Positions 47,586-60,400 of a stretch of DNA of 64,000 nt are shown one piece after another (position 1 is the stretch's first letter; every line of letters starts with the position of its first letter). Location: NCBI GenBank assembly GCA_013398295.1, contig VZSF01008968.1, positions 744,001 through 808,000 of the forward strand, written 5' to 3'. The notes below the pieces were generated by a model. The model was not told where the DNA came from and did no database searches. It saw nothing but the letters and a program-made list of their open reading frames with translations. Made by a program: the position numbers and the translations under genes. This DNA comes from Chionis minor. Its lineage: Eukaryota; Chordata; Aves; Charadriiformes; Chionididae.

Positions 47586-48920
47586 TGGCTGTCACCGATC
47601 TCCTCCTTATTTTCCTTGTGCCTTAGCAAAGTTTCCAGGAAGATATGCTTCGTGATCTTTCTGGACACAGAGGTGAGACTGACTGGCCTGTAGTTCCTTG
47701 GGTCTTCCTTTTTTTTTCCTTTTTAAAATTGGGGATTATGTTTCCCCCTTTCTGGTCAGTGGGAACTGAAGCAGGCCTCCACAACTTGTCAAATATGATG
47801 GATAGTGGCTTAGTAACTTCATCTGCCAGTTCCCTCTGGACCCACAGATGCATCTCATCAGGTCCCATGGATTTGTGCAACTTCAGGTTCCTCAGATGGT
47901 CTTGAACCTGATCTTCTCCTACAGTGGGGAGTTCTTCATTCCCCCAGTGCCTGCCTTTGCCTTCTGCAGCTTGGGTGGTGTGGCTACTGCGCTTATTGGT
48001 GAAGACTGAGGCACAAAAGTCATCGAGTACCTGAGCCTTCTCCATATTCCAGGTAACCAGATCACCTTCCTGTTTCCTTCCAGAGAGGGTCTGCATTTTC
48101 CCTAGTCTTCCCTTTAACACGGTTGTGCTTGTAGAAGCTTTCCTTGTTGCCCTGGCTGTCCTTGGCCAGATTTAATTCTATCTGGGCTTTAGCTTTCCTA
48201 ACCTGATCCCTGGCTGCTCGGACAATTTCTCTGTACTCCTCCCAGCCTACCTGTCCACACTCTATAGGCTTCCTTTTTGTGTTTGAGTTTGTCCAAGAGC
48301 TCTTTTTTCATCCATGCAGGCCTCCTGGTGTTTTTGCCTGACTTCCTCTTTCCTGGAATGCATTGTTCCTGAACTTGGAGGAGGTGATCCTTGAATACTA
48401 ACCAGATTTTTTGGACCCCTCTTCACTCTACAGCTTTATCCCACAATACTCTACCAAGCAGATCCCTGAAGACGCCAAAGTCTGCTCCCCTGAAATCCAG
48501 GTTAGTGAGCTGCTGTACACCCTTTTCCTTACATGAGGATCTTGAACTCTACCATTTCATGTTCACTGCAGCCAAGGCTGCCCTTGAGCTTCACATTCCC
48601 CACCAACCACTCCTTGTTGGTGAGAACAAGGTCCAGCACAGCAGCTCTCCCTGTTGGCTCCTCTGTCGCTTGGAGAAGGAAGTTATCATCAAGACATCCC
48701 AGGGACCCCCTGGATTGCTTATGGCCTTCTGTGCTGTCCTTCCAAGAAATACCAGGGTGGTTGAAGTCTCCCAGGAGGACCAGGGCTTGTGAACGTGAGG
48801 TTGCTCCTGTCTATCTGTAGAGGGCTTCATCTACTCAGTCTTCCTGGTCAGGTGGCCTGTAGCAGACACCCACTGTAATATCACCTGTCGCTGCCCTCCC
48901 TTTAATCCTGACCCATCTTT
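47586..48920 (-). mobile_element. CR1 LINE fragment, middle of ORF2 (copy E)
   Basis: On the minus strand this covers, from 48920 down to 47586, the second half of the endonuclease, the linker and the first part of the reverse transcriptase. The first bases (tggctgtcaccgatctcctcc) align with copy A at about 2820, and the match between the two copies continues to about 3160. Both the 3' end (RT active site, C-terminus, UTR) and the 5' end are absent. A normal insertion would keep the 3' terminus next to its target, so the junction with the ERV at 47585/47586 was formed by deletion or recombination. The high-coordinate boundary is good to about 30 bases. Confidence 0.92.
47586..48920 (-). pseudogene. 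CR1 ORF2 endonuclease-linker-RT remnant
   Basis: The 165-codon open piece at 47623-48120 includes [45 protein letters not shown] (a CR1 RT hallmark) and [10 protein letters not shown] before the frame slips at KRKTQGTTG. Upstream, decayed frames give the linker (the region around 48300 encodes the lysine-rich [16 protein letters not shown] block). Near 48840-48917 a GDITVGVCYRP block of the endonuclease can be read. Stops and frameshifts separate these pieces. Confidence 0.88.
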
Positions 48921-51336
48921 TGTCCACCAATTGGTTTGCTAGAACCTGATTTAGCTGGATGTTTTTATACTATTATACAGAGAGGAGCTGTCTTTCTAAC
49001 AGTGTCTCGGTAACTAGAAATGCAAATATGTGTATAATTGACATTGTTAGAATTCATAAAGTCCCCATACTTCCTGAGGTATTACACAAAATATTCTACA
49101 CTTCTGAAAATATATTTTAACTGCGCTCATTTCTTAGGGGAATCTAAATGACTGAGTGCCCACTTGTGTTTTTAGAGAGACAGAGGCAGCAGGCAAAGGA
49201 CAAATTCTCCAGCGTATTTCACTGGCTGATTAGTGCAGAGGTGGTTCTTTTTCTAGAGATATTATCAGAAAAAAATGTTTATTGAAATGTGTAAGAAAGG
49301 ACAGAATCGCATTATTTCAAAATGGTGCATTTTAAGGAGTCTCCGTAATGTGCATATTTTGATTAAGCCTTTAATAATTATGCATATTGAAAAGAAGATA
49401 ACTTGGGTCCGAAAAGGGCATAATACCAAAAATGTCTTTGATTATAGTGAATAGAGTTGTGTTTCCTTTTACTTTCTTTGCACTTAGTACTACTCAGATT
49501 GCTGTGGCACTCCATCAATTTCTCTTTCAAAATCAGTAGATGTTTCTTTGCTTTCTTTTTGCCTAATAGTTAAATCATATTAACATAAGAATAGCAAAGA
49601 GGAACTTAAGCATATCTTCAGTTTTTCAAAAGCTGAATAATTAAAGGAAAAGACTCCAATGCTGAGGCAAAGAAAGGAGACTAAACTCTGCTGGTTAGGT
49701 GAGACTGGCTAAGAGCTGTACTTGCAAGTCATTTGAAGGATGCTAATTATGAAAAATGCTCTTGGAAATATTTTCCACAATACTCCTATGTCTCTAGATA
49801 TTGCCTTTTTTATAATGTCAAGTGTACAAATTATCATGCTAAAGGCTCAGGCTGCAATGTGAAAGCAATGTCAAATTCAGCTTGGTTGAACTGCTTGCAA
49901 CTCATGTAACTGCAGTGTTTAAGATAAATTATGATCATTATGTATTTTAGATCTCAAAAATCTCTCAAAGTAACAGGTTTCAGTAACAACAGTAATTCTG
50001 CAGACTTTGAAACTAGCTTATTTTGGATTGCTTGAATAGCAAAAGAGTTCACCTGGAGGAAAGGTATTTGAAAAGCCAGAATCCTGCACCAGGTTTCTGA
50101 AATGAGTGCCAGCCCTTCAGAGTTGTTTGCCTTGTGCTGGCTCTGATGGTAGGTGTTCTCACAGTCTGGGGAGCAAAGTGATTTATCATTTCCATGAAAA
50201 CATCTCAGAACAAAGTTTCAAAACACTGTCTAACTAAGGTCACTTATTTACACTAAAGTGTTTTAATGGTACTCACAAATTAAAAGCATCCTACTTCAAC
50301 AGAAAGAGCACATCTTAATCAGTAACAATATACCTCAGTAAAATTCCGTGTTCTGTATAGTATCAGGTAGATGGGATCTCTGGAATTGTACCTCTGATAT
50401 CAATGATGCAGCAGGGGAGAAGATAAAAATATTTTAACGTTTGAGGTATTATAGCACTCTAAGCTTTCTGTAGCTAAGTGTTTTTCTGTGTATTCAGACC
50501 TTGAAACACTATCAAACAAGGCCTTTGTTTTCTAAAACCACAGGATGATGTAGCAGTAGTGGAGAGTGTATTTTATAACATAATTACATGAAAACACACT
50601 AAAATAACATTGAATTCAAGTTTTTATCTTTGTAAGAATATTGCAATCCCTACATAATTTGTTAAATGTCTTCTTTTTTTCCCAATTTTTCTTTTGCTTT
50701 CAGCTGGTGATTCTTTCTTTCCCTTGTAAGTTCTTTTAGACTATCATAGAAGAGGTGTATTGGCACAGCACTAAAATGGAATTTTTAGGCAAACTCAGTT
50801 TACCTCAAGATGTTTTGAGCATCAGGGACAAATGCCATATGCACAGTTCTGGTCAATCATCAGATCAAATTTAATGGAATATTTCATATTCCCTACACTT
50901 AGTATTGGCATGAGATTTCTGAGGAAAGTCCGGTATTAGACTTTGTCTCTGATTTCTCAGGCAGAGCTGCAGGCTGAAATTCTGGCTCTATTACAAGTCA
51001 CTGGTGTAGGTTGTTGATACCTGTCAACATGAGGCTATTTAATACATCTGAAGTTCACAGTTTAGCTGCAGGGAAACTATTTTATCCTTATTCCACTAGT
51101 TCTACAGTACTAATGTAGAATGGGAAGTTTCTTGCATCACTGGAGAACCTCTCTATTTGTTTACAATTTACTTCGTGTGAACCTTACATTAGACTTAACA
51201 CTCAAGCTGTAAGGATTGCTCGCACTATGCTCCCACCAGGTCGAGAACTGAGACCCACGCTTTTTTCTCTAGAAAGTATTAAAAAAAAAAAGGCCAAAAC
51301 CCCCAGCACAATGATCTTTCAAGCTCTAACTTTTAA

Positions 51337-51385
51337 GTTTGTTTGTTTGATTGTTTGTTTGTTTGTTTGTTTGTTTGTTTGTTTT
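51337..51385. repeat. (GTTT)n microsatellite
   Basis: About twelve GTTT units with one GATT interruption. It lies 3' of a run of A bases (about 51280), and no retroelement body can be recognised next to it. Confidence 0.92.
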
Positions 51386-51802
51386 AAGTCTAGGGGTAAG
51401 TCTACATGTGCAGGGAGGGCCAGGTGTATGTTGAATCTGACATACTGCACATTGGTATCAGCCAAACACTATCCAGGATGTACCAGCTGGCTTTTATGAG
51501 GAAGGAATGTGGCTTCATTAAAAAGAGTTTATGTACATCTATCTGGAATAATGCAGCCACATGGTTTTCATATTTGCATATTATACTGCTGTTTTTTGCC
51601 TCTACCTGAATGATGCTATAGGAAATGCAAACATGCAAAGAAATCTTTCAGTCCTATTCTTATAAGGCACTTAATGAATGCAGCATCTCAGATTTACATG
51701 AGGGCTAAGGTAAGGGTCACGTCTGTCCCTGAGGGATCTTTCAGTCTAACTGACTCAAGCCAATTACTTTTTCAAACTGCTTTCAGTCAGCTTTGATGAT
51801 TT

Positions 51803-51820
51803 TGCATTTTGCAAAATGCA
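51803..51820. repeat. 18-bp perfect palindrome in an ATTTTGC repeat
   Basis: Bases 51803-51820 (tgcattttgcaaaatgca) equal their own reverse complement, and flanking ttttgcat units repeat the same heptamer. It could be chance in AT-rich DNA or a dimeric binding site. Confidence 0.7.
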
Positions 51821-52936
51821 TTTTGCATTCTTCAGGAACTATCCAGACTATCAATATATAACCAACTGCATTCCTTGATGAAAAAGTGACTATAGGACTG
51901 AAAACATGTTATTTGTAAGGGGGATTTTTTAAGAAGATCTTAAACATTTGGAACAAACCCCACTTCCCTTTCCAGAAGTAATTATTTCATAATAGACCCC
52001 TAGGCTTAACTCCAAGAATGACTCAAATGTTTTAATATGAAAAGCATAAAAAGAATCTTGTATGGCACTACAGGGCCTCCTGGGGATGTCTCCTAAATGA
52101 GATTTTATTAAATAGTTTGTTACGTGACAAGTGAGGCAGTAATTTCTTTACAGAAGTCTTGAGAATACGGAGGGCTTAATTCATAAAACTTTTGTGCTTT
52201 CATTAAAATAATTTTCCTGTTGCATTTGTGAACTAAACCCCTCCTTTTGTATATATATGTGTGTGTGGCTTTTTATGATGGTATTTTTTAATATAACCTT
52301 GTATGTAGCATTGCTTTAATTGTATAAAATAAGCATGCCAAAATAACATATTTATCTGTGTGCAGTTCCTAAAATATGTCTCTATAATTATCTGTTTTTC
52401 CCACCTGCTGTTCAAGTAACTGGAAAAGATCAAGAGGCTATATAATCTGGAGAGTTCATGGAAATGAAGGAAAAATTTTCTGAAAAGGGCAAACACTATC
52501 TGCTTAAAAATATACTTCGCTTTCTCTTTCTCACTTTAGATAGATACAGTGAAAGAAAAAAGGGAAAGAAATTGGGGAAAGATTTGGCCAGAAATGAATG
52601 AAAAAAACAGCAAGAGAAATCTCTGTACTGTTACACCTGTAGTTTTAACTCTGTTACTCTCATTATAGGAGTTATGTAAAATGAGTCCCTTTGCAAAATA
52701 TTGAAAATAATATTAATTAGAAATTTAAAAGCCACAGGTGTACACCATCGGATTCTTAATTATAGTGGTGTAAACTGAGCATAGCTTTGTTGACTATAAT
52801 GGTTTTGTACCTGTGGAGCAAATATCTACAATACATCTTAAAATGTAACATGTTATAAAACATTAGGGAATCCATTTCATGTTCCTAAGTGTTAAGGAGT
52901 GATGAGCTTTCACAGGGGAAAGATGTCATTTCACAT

Positions 52937-53700
52937 TGTTAAACCAAATCAGGATTGAAGAGATTTATTGATTTATTAATAACATGCAATTAACTAGCAA
53001 TGAGTGAGCTACACATTCCAGATCAGTGTCAGTAATGCAACACACAAACCACATCAGGACCCCTTTAGAAAATGCTGAGCAGCATCCTCAGATCTCTGAG
53101 CACCCCTCTGTAACTAATCCCATGGAAGTACAATCCCCTGCAGTGCAGTCCGGGGAAGCCCTGGTGTGACAGGGACTCACCTCTCCTGGGATCCCTGGCT
53201 GCACACCCTCCTGGGGTGGAGCCACCGCATGAGCTCCCAGCCAGCACCTCACCATGGATCCCTCTTGGTCCCCCAGCACTCAGACCCAGCAAGTGGTGGG
53301 AGAGGCTGCTCCCAGCACCCCACAGGAGGGTGTGCTGCCCAGGCTGGGGGGCACCCAGGCAACTTCAGGCAGCATCACCCTGAGCTTTGACTCTGTGTGT
53401 TCCCATGACAAGGTCCCTTCCGCCACTGCAACCTCTCACGCTTCTCTTAAACTTCTTTTTAGGCTGACTTTCCTGCAAAAGTCTCTTTGCGATTTGTCCA
53501 TGACTGTTTGATGTAGTTGATGATTCTCTTCCTCTTCAAGTGACAAGTTTTGGGCAAATACGCCCTCAAGCGGTTTTGGGTGAACCATTAACATGCACTG
53601 TTATGTGTGTGTTACTATTTGAGCTTATGGTCTTAGGCAGCCCAGTTTGCCAGGGATGGGCCTGGGAAGCAATCCCACAACATCTGGTTCTGTCTAAGGC
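52937..53700 (-). mobile_element. Possible unclassified LTR or other repeat (GC-rich block)
   Basis: The block at about 53040-53420 is far richer in G and C than the sequence on either side. On the minus strand two AATAAA polyadenylation signals lie at about 52964-52979, downstream of the GC-rich part, as in the R/U5 region of an LTR read on that strand. Short frames of 60-85 codons on both strands show no domain. It is not of the same family as the three LTRs listed here. A non-coding exon of a host transcript ending at the AATAAA is the main alternative. The boundaries are guesses. Confidence 0.35.
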
Positions 53701-53885
53701 AATAATAAGTGAGGAAGAGAAACGTATATGCAATGACTCATTTTCTATACCTCAGTTTTATAACTGCTGAAGAATGATAGCTATGGTAACAAAATTTCAA
53801 AAAATGAAGAACAGATAAAAGAAAAAACAACCTGCCTGTGCTATACTATCTTTCAACTGTTTATTTTGTTTTCTAAGGTACCGTC

Positions 53886-54428
53886 GGAGTTTAACCCCAG
53901 CCAGCAACTAGGACCATGCAGCCTCTTGCTCACACCCCGCCCCCCCGCCCTTCTCCCTCAGGAAGGGGAGGGAGAAGAGGGAGAAAAGGAGGGGAAAGGG
54001 AAAAACAACCTTGTGGGTTCAGATAAAGACATTTTGATAGAACAATAACGTAAAATGAAAGTAACAACAACAGCCATAATAATAATAATGCTAAAAGAAT
54101 ATACAAGACCCAAACCACTCTAACCATCTGGTGAACTGGTTGCCCAGCTTGACCCAAGTAAGAGATCACAGAGTTCCCCCTGCCAGCCAACCCCCATTTA
54201 TATACTAAGCATGATGTCTATGGTATGGAATGTTCCATTGGCCATTCCATCTTTCTGTCTATGCTCCTTCTCAGCTTCTGTGGGAAGCTGAAAAAAGTTG
54301 TTGGCTAGTATAAACAGCATTTAGCAACAACTAAAATATTATGCATTATTGACATTCTTTCTATGCCAAATCTGAAAACACAGCAACACTAGAAAGAAAA
54401 TTAACTCTATCTCAGCTCAAACCAAACA
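53886..54428 (-). mobile_element. ERV LTR, probably solo (LTR 3)
   Basis: On the minus strand the LTR starts near 54428 (TGTTTGGTTTGAGCTGAG, then ATAGAGTTAA) and ends near 53886 (GGTTAAACTCC-like). U3 occupies about 54170-54428 and R/U5 about 53886-54170. The block order agrees with the LTRs at 29350-29932 and 46373-46646. The TATA box at 54196-54204 is intact. No retroviral internal sequence adjoins, so it is probably a solo LTR. A strong polypyrimidine tract on its own strand (plus-strand purines at 53954-54003) lies in U5. Frames read across it, including an 86-codon minus-strand frame with a leucine-rich run, are not supported as genes. Confidence 0.8.
54196..54204 (-). promoter_or_regulatory. 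TATA box of LTR 3
   Basis: The minus strand reads TATATAAAT, in a context shared by this LTR family (ATGCTTAGTATATAAATGG). Transcription would start about 25-30 bases downstream, near 54165-54175, and run toward lower coordinates. Confidence 0.65.
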
Positions 54429-57400
54429 GATAGATTAATACCTACACATTGGTGTGAATTAACTGCATTCTGATGCCATTCAGTATACTGGGGCACACAG
54501 GGAAGAGCTCTCTTCCTAGAGTTGTCAAGCTTGAGCTTACCTCTTTACAGACATAAAGAGATTTTGTCAGACATAAGGTGAACTCTTGTAGTTCAGGTTC
54601 CTCTTGAAATATACAGGATCTTCACCATGGCTCTTTTCAAACCATGTCAACCATTTGAGTGATCTTGTTACTCAACAATCTGCTTCTAAATTGCCAGTCA
54701 GGAAAAAAAAACTGTCATTTGTTTTTGTTGGTTTTTGTTAAAAATCATACTTTTTTCCTATTCTTGGAACATATAAAGGAGGCTTGTTTTCCTACTTTTT
54801 AAAGCATGAGTAATTTGGTCAGCCACATCCTTCTTTGTTTTGGTGGGTAGAAAGGACCAAAGCAATTCACCTCTTTTACCACATTATCATTTATCCTTCC
54901 TTGGATAATAGTCTATATAAATTAATACTGATATTTTGTATTCTAATTCAAAGATGATGATTTTTCTGCTTAAAAACATGATAGTACTAAATTCCTTCTT
55001 TCACTGCTTTACTGGTGTAAGGATATATCACTGATCAAAGTGACTTTGGATACAAAGTTAATCTGAGTTTTTAAACGTTATAAAAATTCTCGTGTTGCTT
55101 ATTATGAGATTCAGGTTTGCACAAGAAATATAGCTAAAGAATCATAGATAGTATAAGAAAATAAAATGCTTTAGGTTACAAGGGTTTCTACATGGCTTAT
55201 ATGATAAGTCTCGCCTGCCTGTATTCCAACAGGATACCATCAAGGTGTAAATGAAAATCACTGAACAATGAGTCACTGAATTTCCCTCAATGTGTCACAA
55301 TTACAAAATGAGCTTCTGCTATATGAATCTGATCTACTGTGAGAATGTACAAATTATTCAGTTGCTCTAGAAATGCCTCATTTATTACCTATAGTGAGAA
55401 ACTCTAATAGATGAATCATGAGTTTGACTTTGCCACTTTTCCCCTGAATCTAATCACAAGTCCCTTTTTGTCATCTTTTCATGTAGTTTAAAAAGGTATA
55501 AGACACATTTAATTTTGAGGTAATTCTAATTCTGACTGGGTTCCCTCAGTTATGCTAGAAGCAATTCAGGATGCTGAAAGTATTTTTCGCATATGCTAGA
55601 GGAAATCTGATCAGCTGGAGGGGAGCCCACTCTGGATCAATAGCTCACCAAACTGGAGGATGCAGACCGGTCCATGATGTGTACCCAACCAGCTGTGCTG
55701 AGGAGCACAGAAAGGGATTGTAAACTTGCCACTATCAGTTTCTTTTCAAATATAAAGGTATTAGTTAGGGCAAGGAACCATGATGCTGGGGGGAACTTTT
55801 CATGTCTTTAGCTATACATATCACAGCTAGCCAGAATATTTGCTGTAATGGCAACTAATTATTTGGGTTATTATTACTGCTTGAAGAAAGGAAGATGCTT
55901 TAAGGTCAAAGGTGAGCTCTTGCTTAGTAAGACTCAATATTAAAAATATTAGTCCAGATATGCAAAATAAGTATACCAAAAGTTTTGGTTTTTTAGAAGG
56001 TTGTTGATGTGTGGTTTTGGAAATTTTAGTCTCTGTATTCTGATTGATAATGAATGTTTGTGGAAGTGGAAATGCAGTGCTTTCAGCAGCTGTCATCGAG
56101 TGTTTAAGTATGAATGCTTGTGGCATAATTACAGCAAAGCAGAGATTGAAAAGCAAAACTTGCTTGCTGCTGTGGTATATTTGAATAGTTATTACCTGAA
56201 GACTATCTACAGTGATGAAAAAGGTTGTCCTGAAGAGTGGAAAAGAAGTTTTGTTAAACTGTAAAGATAAAATCCGCTTTGGCTCAGTTTTGCAGGCATT
56301 TGCGAAAGTGATTCCCTTGCAGTTGTCAGCCTACCCAGGATTTTAGGTCTTTTTTTTTCTGGAGAAGTCAAAATTAGTGGGGAACTGATGCCCCATGCTT
56401 TTGTTAAGTAAAAAAAAATAATTTGAGAGAAAGCTTGCTTTACTGGAGGACAGATAAACCAGAGATCTATAGCAGATCAGTTGAAGAAATTGAGAAAAAG
56501 CCAGTGCTTCATTGCTTTTGTTTTTGCTACAGATCAGAGCAACAGTTAGATTATCAAGCTCTTCTGTAGAATACAAGATCCAGGAAGAATATTTATTTCC
56601 TTCAGTTGAAAATCGAACTGTGACTGTCTGAGCTTGCTTAACTCCTCTGAGAGGCTTTTATGCTGTAAACTCTTTCTTAGCAAAGAGAAGGATGAGCTGA
56701 GCCTGAGAACTTGCTAATTTTCTTTTACACCTGAGGAGTGAATCCTGTGTAGGAGCACGAGGGCAGAAGGAATTTCAGGTGAAAATTATGGGAAGAATTA
56801 GGCAGAATTGGGTAGAAACAGGACTGTGAGAAAAAGTCCGATATATATGCACCTGCAAATAGGGACATCATTTCATGCTTTGTGTTTTGGCATTTTGTGG
56901 AAGAGTGGGAGGAATTTAAGTAAAGTGAAATATAAGACCTGGGCTCTTGGAAATTCGTGGTTCATATTTTCATCAAATTTGCTTTCCCTTCCCCTGCTTT
57001 TCTCTCTGGAGAAAGTCCCATCAGCCACTAGAGAAGTAAGGATCATAGGAGAAGGAAGACAATGTAATGGCAACCCTTATTTACTGAGAGAGGATTTGTT
57101 TACTATATTTCATTCTCTTAGGATTTTTGACTAAAGATGACATGAAAAGATCAAATTCCTTGTTTCAGGTCATTGCTGTGCTATTTCTTTAGGAACTTAT
57201 TTGGACTGAGGATACTACAGCAGCCTTCTTAGAGAGAAATGTAGATTGCTTATGCTCTTTTTATCTCCTCTGTCCCTGCACCACTGACTAGATTTTTATC
57301 TCCTGTAATGTACTACACATGCTTGGCCAGACAAGAGACTGTTATGAATGATGATTAATATCATTTAGAAAGAGAAGCTTTTCATAAATGGGGTGGAGGC

Positions 57401-60400
57401 ATGCTGTACATCCATTTGGTAACTCCTATGACACAGTGTGGCATTTCAGGAGAAGGTGTATAAACATAAAACTGGTCTGGGGCAGGCTATGTCTCATAGC
57501 TGCCAGACGTTGTTAGTGGATCAGTTTTCCCCTGAAGGGAAGGAAAACCTTTGTCTATAGATTTGTGTAATGAATCATTACCATTTATGGGGCTGATCCA
57601 AAGTTCTTTAAAGCAAACGAGGATTTTTCCTCTGTAGACTTCAGTGATATGTAGATTGGGCTTTATTTATAAGCGTTTAAGGAGTGCTTTTTGAGTCATG
57701 AAAGCTAAATCCCTAATTAAGCCATACGTTTCTTATCCCAATTATTTGATTAGCTTCTCACGTTCTTGTCCTTTCTTCTCTCTTTTACCTTTTAATTTGA
57801 GTAATCACAGTCTTTGGCATTAACATGAAATTCAGAATGATAAAATTCACTATAATCAACACAAAGGCTGACAGCTAGGCCAGGACCACCTCTCGTAACA
57901 CTTGAAATTTTTCTTTCGTGATGATTTAGGAAAGGTTGTGTCCTAATTTGCACTGAGATTTGTTGATAAGTTAAAGAATATTTTAAAATGTCCATGAGCT
58001 AGATTTTCATGCATATTTTTCTCAGTGTCATAGTCCTGTTGACTATTAAAAAATGGTATGTCACAGTATAAAGCATACTTCAGCTACTGGATTTTCTTAT
58101 TCCATCTTGTGGAAATGTTGCTGTTTCTGAAATCCTTTGTAACTGCTTCTGTAGAGCAAGTCTGTCCTCTAGGTTATCAGCTCAAGAGCTTTAGATACAA
58201 AAGCTGTCTTGGTGAGTAAAGGCTTAACATCACGTGGTCTATGAATAGATCACAGCAAACAGGGTATAGGATGCTTTGCTGCTAGGTGATATTTATAATT
58301 GCACAGATGGGGGGAATAACATTGAAAATGAATAGCAGGGGAGAAACATTGGGTATAGGGCACCTGAATGATACATCTTAAATGCTACTTCTTGGTAAAA
58401 TATACTGAGTGTCATCTGAAAACAAAATTTTCTACGGTCGATTACTGAGAGTTGTAGATGTGCTGGAGCATGAAAAATTTATCTTCAATGAATAAAATCC
58501 ATTTAGTTAATCTCTCCTAGCAGTTTTGTCTTAACTCTATAAAATGGTGTGTTAGTATGTACGAGTCTTCTGGCTAGAAGAAAAACCTATAAAAAGTTAT
58601 CATCAGGCAGTCAGTTTGGTGGAAGGTTACAAGAAAGTTCTGTTTGCTAACAGCAGGAAGAAATAATACTGCCAAATGCCGTATTAGGAGGCAAAGACAA
58701 AGCATATAGCAAGGCAGGGTGAGGGATACCTAATAATGAAGGTAATACAGTCAAGCTGTTTCATCACTCCTTTCTTTGATAACTTTTTCTTTTGCCAGTG
58801 CTTCACCTGGGTTCTCCCGAGAAACCAAATATGCATTTATTTTTCCCTTGTCTTCTAAAGAAAAAACAAAGCAAACAAGGTATGAGTTTCTTCTATCTTT
58901 ATTATTTTCTTTGTAACTGAGTGACAGTTGTGGGAAAAATCTGTGGGTTTCTTCATTCCAGTATACACAACAATATATCTCTCTCAGTCAGATATTTGCG
59001 CTTTAAAAGTTTGCCCTCATAATTTCTGGATTGTATTTTGCTGTACTGTCCTGAAGACAATAAATTCTTGAGGAACACTTATACACAAACAGGATAGACA
59101 TAGTTTCACTAGCAGAGATTCAGCAACCTGTCTAGTGCCTGGCTGTATTGATGCTACCAGCAGCACTGAAAGAAAGTTGTATTTTGTGGTTATACTAGAA
59201 AAAAAAATTAAACTTACTAAGCATGCTATGTGGTGGGGTTTTTTTCCTATTTATTTTGCTTGGTCTTAACCCACAGTGTTTTACATGTGTTTCTTGGACT
59301 AAATTCATTAGGGTACTTTCTCTTGAAATAAGAAGCTGGTATTTCTGCTAGGAGCTACACCAACAAAAAAAGTGTTTGTGAGGTGTCATTTAAGCAGGGA
59401 CTATGTTATGAGTTTCCCTTTCCCCTGAAGGAAAAGCAGTACATCACTGTACTTCCTCAGGAGCAACCTGGGGAATTACTAAATCACAGAGGAGATGTAT
59501 CAAGCTTGTTGGTTTCCCATTTTTTTGTGACACATGAGAGAAAGAGAAAATGCATATGATTTTCCTTTACAGGCTGAAAAATAGCTCCCTAGTTCTTCTG
59601 CCTTAGTGCTTCTGTTGAAGAAGCTGCAGATTGGGTCAAGGTTTGCTAGTACTTGCTTCAACATGCCGGTTCGCTCCTTGCAAAATTGGGAGGGGAAGGA
59701 ACAGCTGCACAAGCGAAAGATGGGGAGGATTGTTTCTGGTAGTAGAAAGCATTGATTTTATAGCTCACTGCCATCACAGCAACAGTGCTTAATGCTACTG
59801 TGACAGCTTTGAGGAGTGGATTGAGGGCCTGAGTACTCTCTCATGGGACTCAGAAACAGTCTGCAGCTATCAATATTTCCTTGAGCCTAAACACATTATT
59901 ATCACTCTGTAGATGCCCCTTGAACTCATTTATAGCTTCAGAGGAATTGCCAAGAGTGTTTTGACTTCTAACACAAGTGTCTTTCAGGACTATAAATGAT
60001 TGTCCTGAAGCTTATACTCATGCTCTGGCACAAACAGTATTGGCAAAGGAGGGATCAGAGACAGGGCTTTCACCCATAGAGTCCAGATTTTCCACTTCAT
60101 GTTTTACTGGGTAGTCAAATTGAACAGTGAAAAACTGAGGGAATTTTTATTTCACCTTTTATTTCTGTTGTTATCAGCGTGCAACTCCTCTCTACGGTCC
60201 ATGCACAGGCAGAAATGTATTTCTACTAGTGGAACTGGAAGAAGCTTTCAGGGATGGCTGAACAGGCTCCATAGAGCATTCAGCAAAATCAAGGAGGGAA
60301 AGCTTTATATTACCTCGAATCTCCTGTGCTCTGATGTAGGCAGAGGCTCTATACATGTCTTTGCTCAAGTTAAAGTGTCTTCCAGTAGGTTTAGCTTGAG

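Larger units (their letters stand above)
48921..52936. other. Unannotated AT-rich stretch
   Basis: No gene is recognised. A pair of tgcatatt direct repeats with TAAT-type sites between them lies at 49350-49388. A (TTTG)n microsatellite and a short palindrome are listed separately. Confidence 0.55.

Noticed and set aside
48391..48792. 133-codon plus-strand open frame
   Set aside because: Antisense to the CR1 ORF2 linker and endonuclease in copy E.
53930..54190. 86-codon minus-strand frame with a leucine-rich run resembling a membrane segment
   Set aside because: The leucine run comes from a simple (TTG/TTA)-like part of the LTR's R/U5 region; no supporting signal.
56808..57134. 108-codon plus-strand frame
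   Set aside because: It begins at a TTG rather than an ATG, has no motif, and lies within the size range expected by chance.
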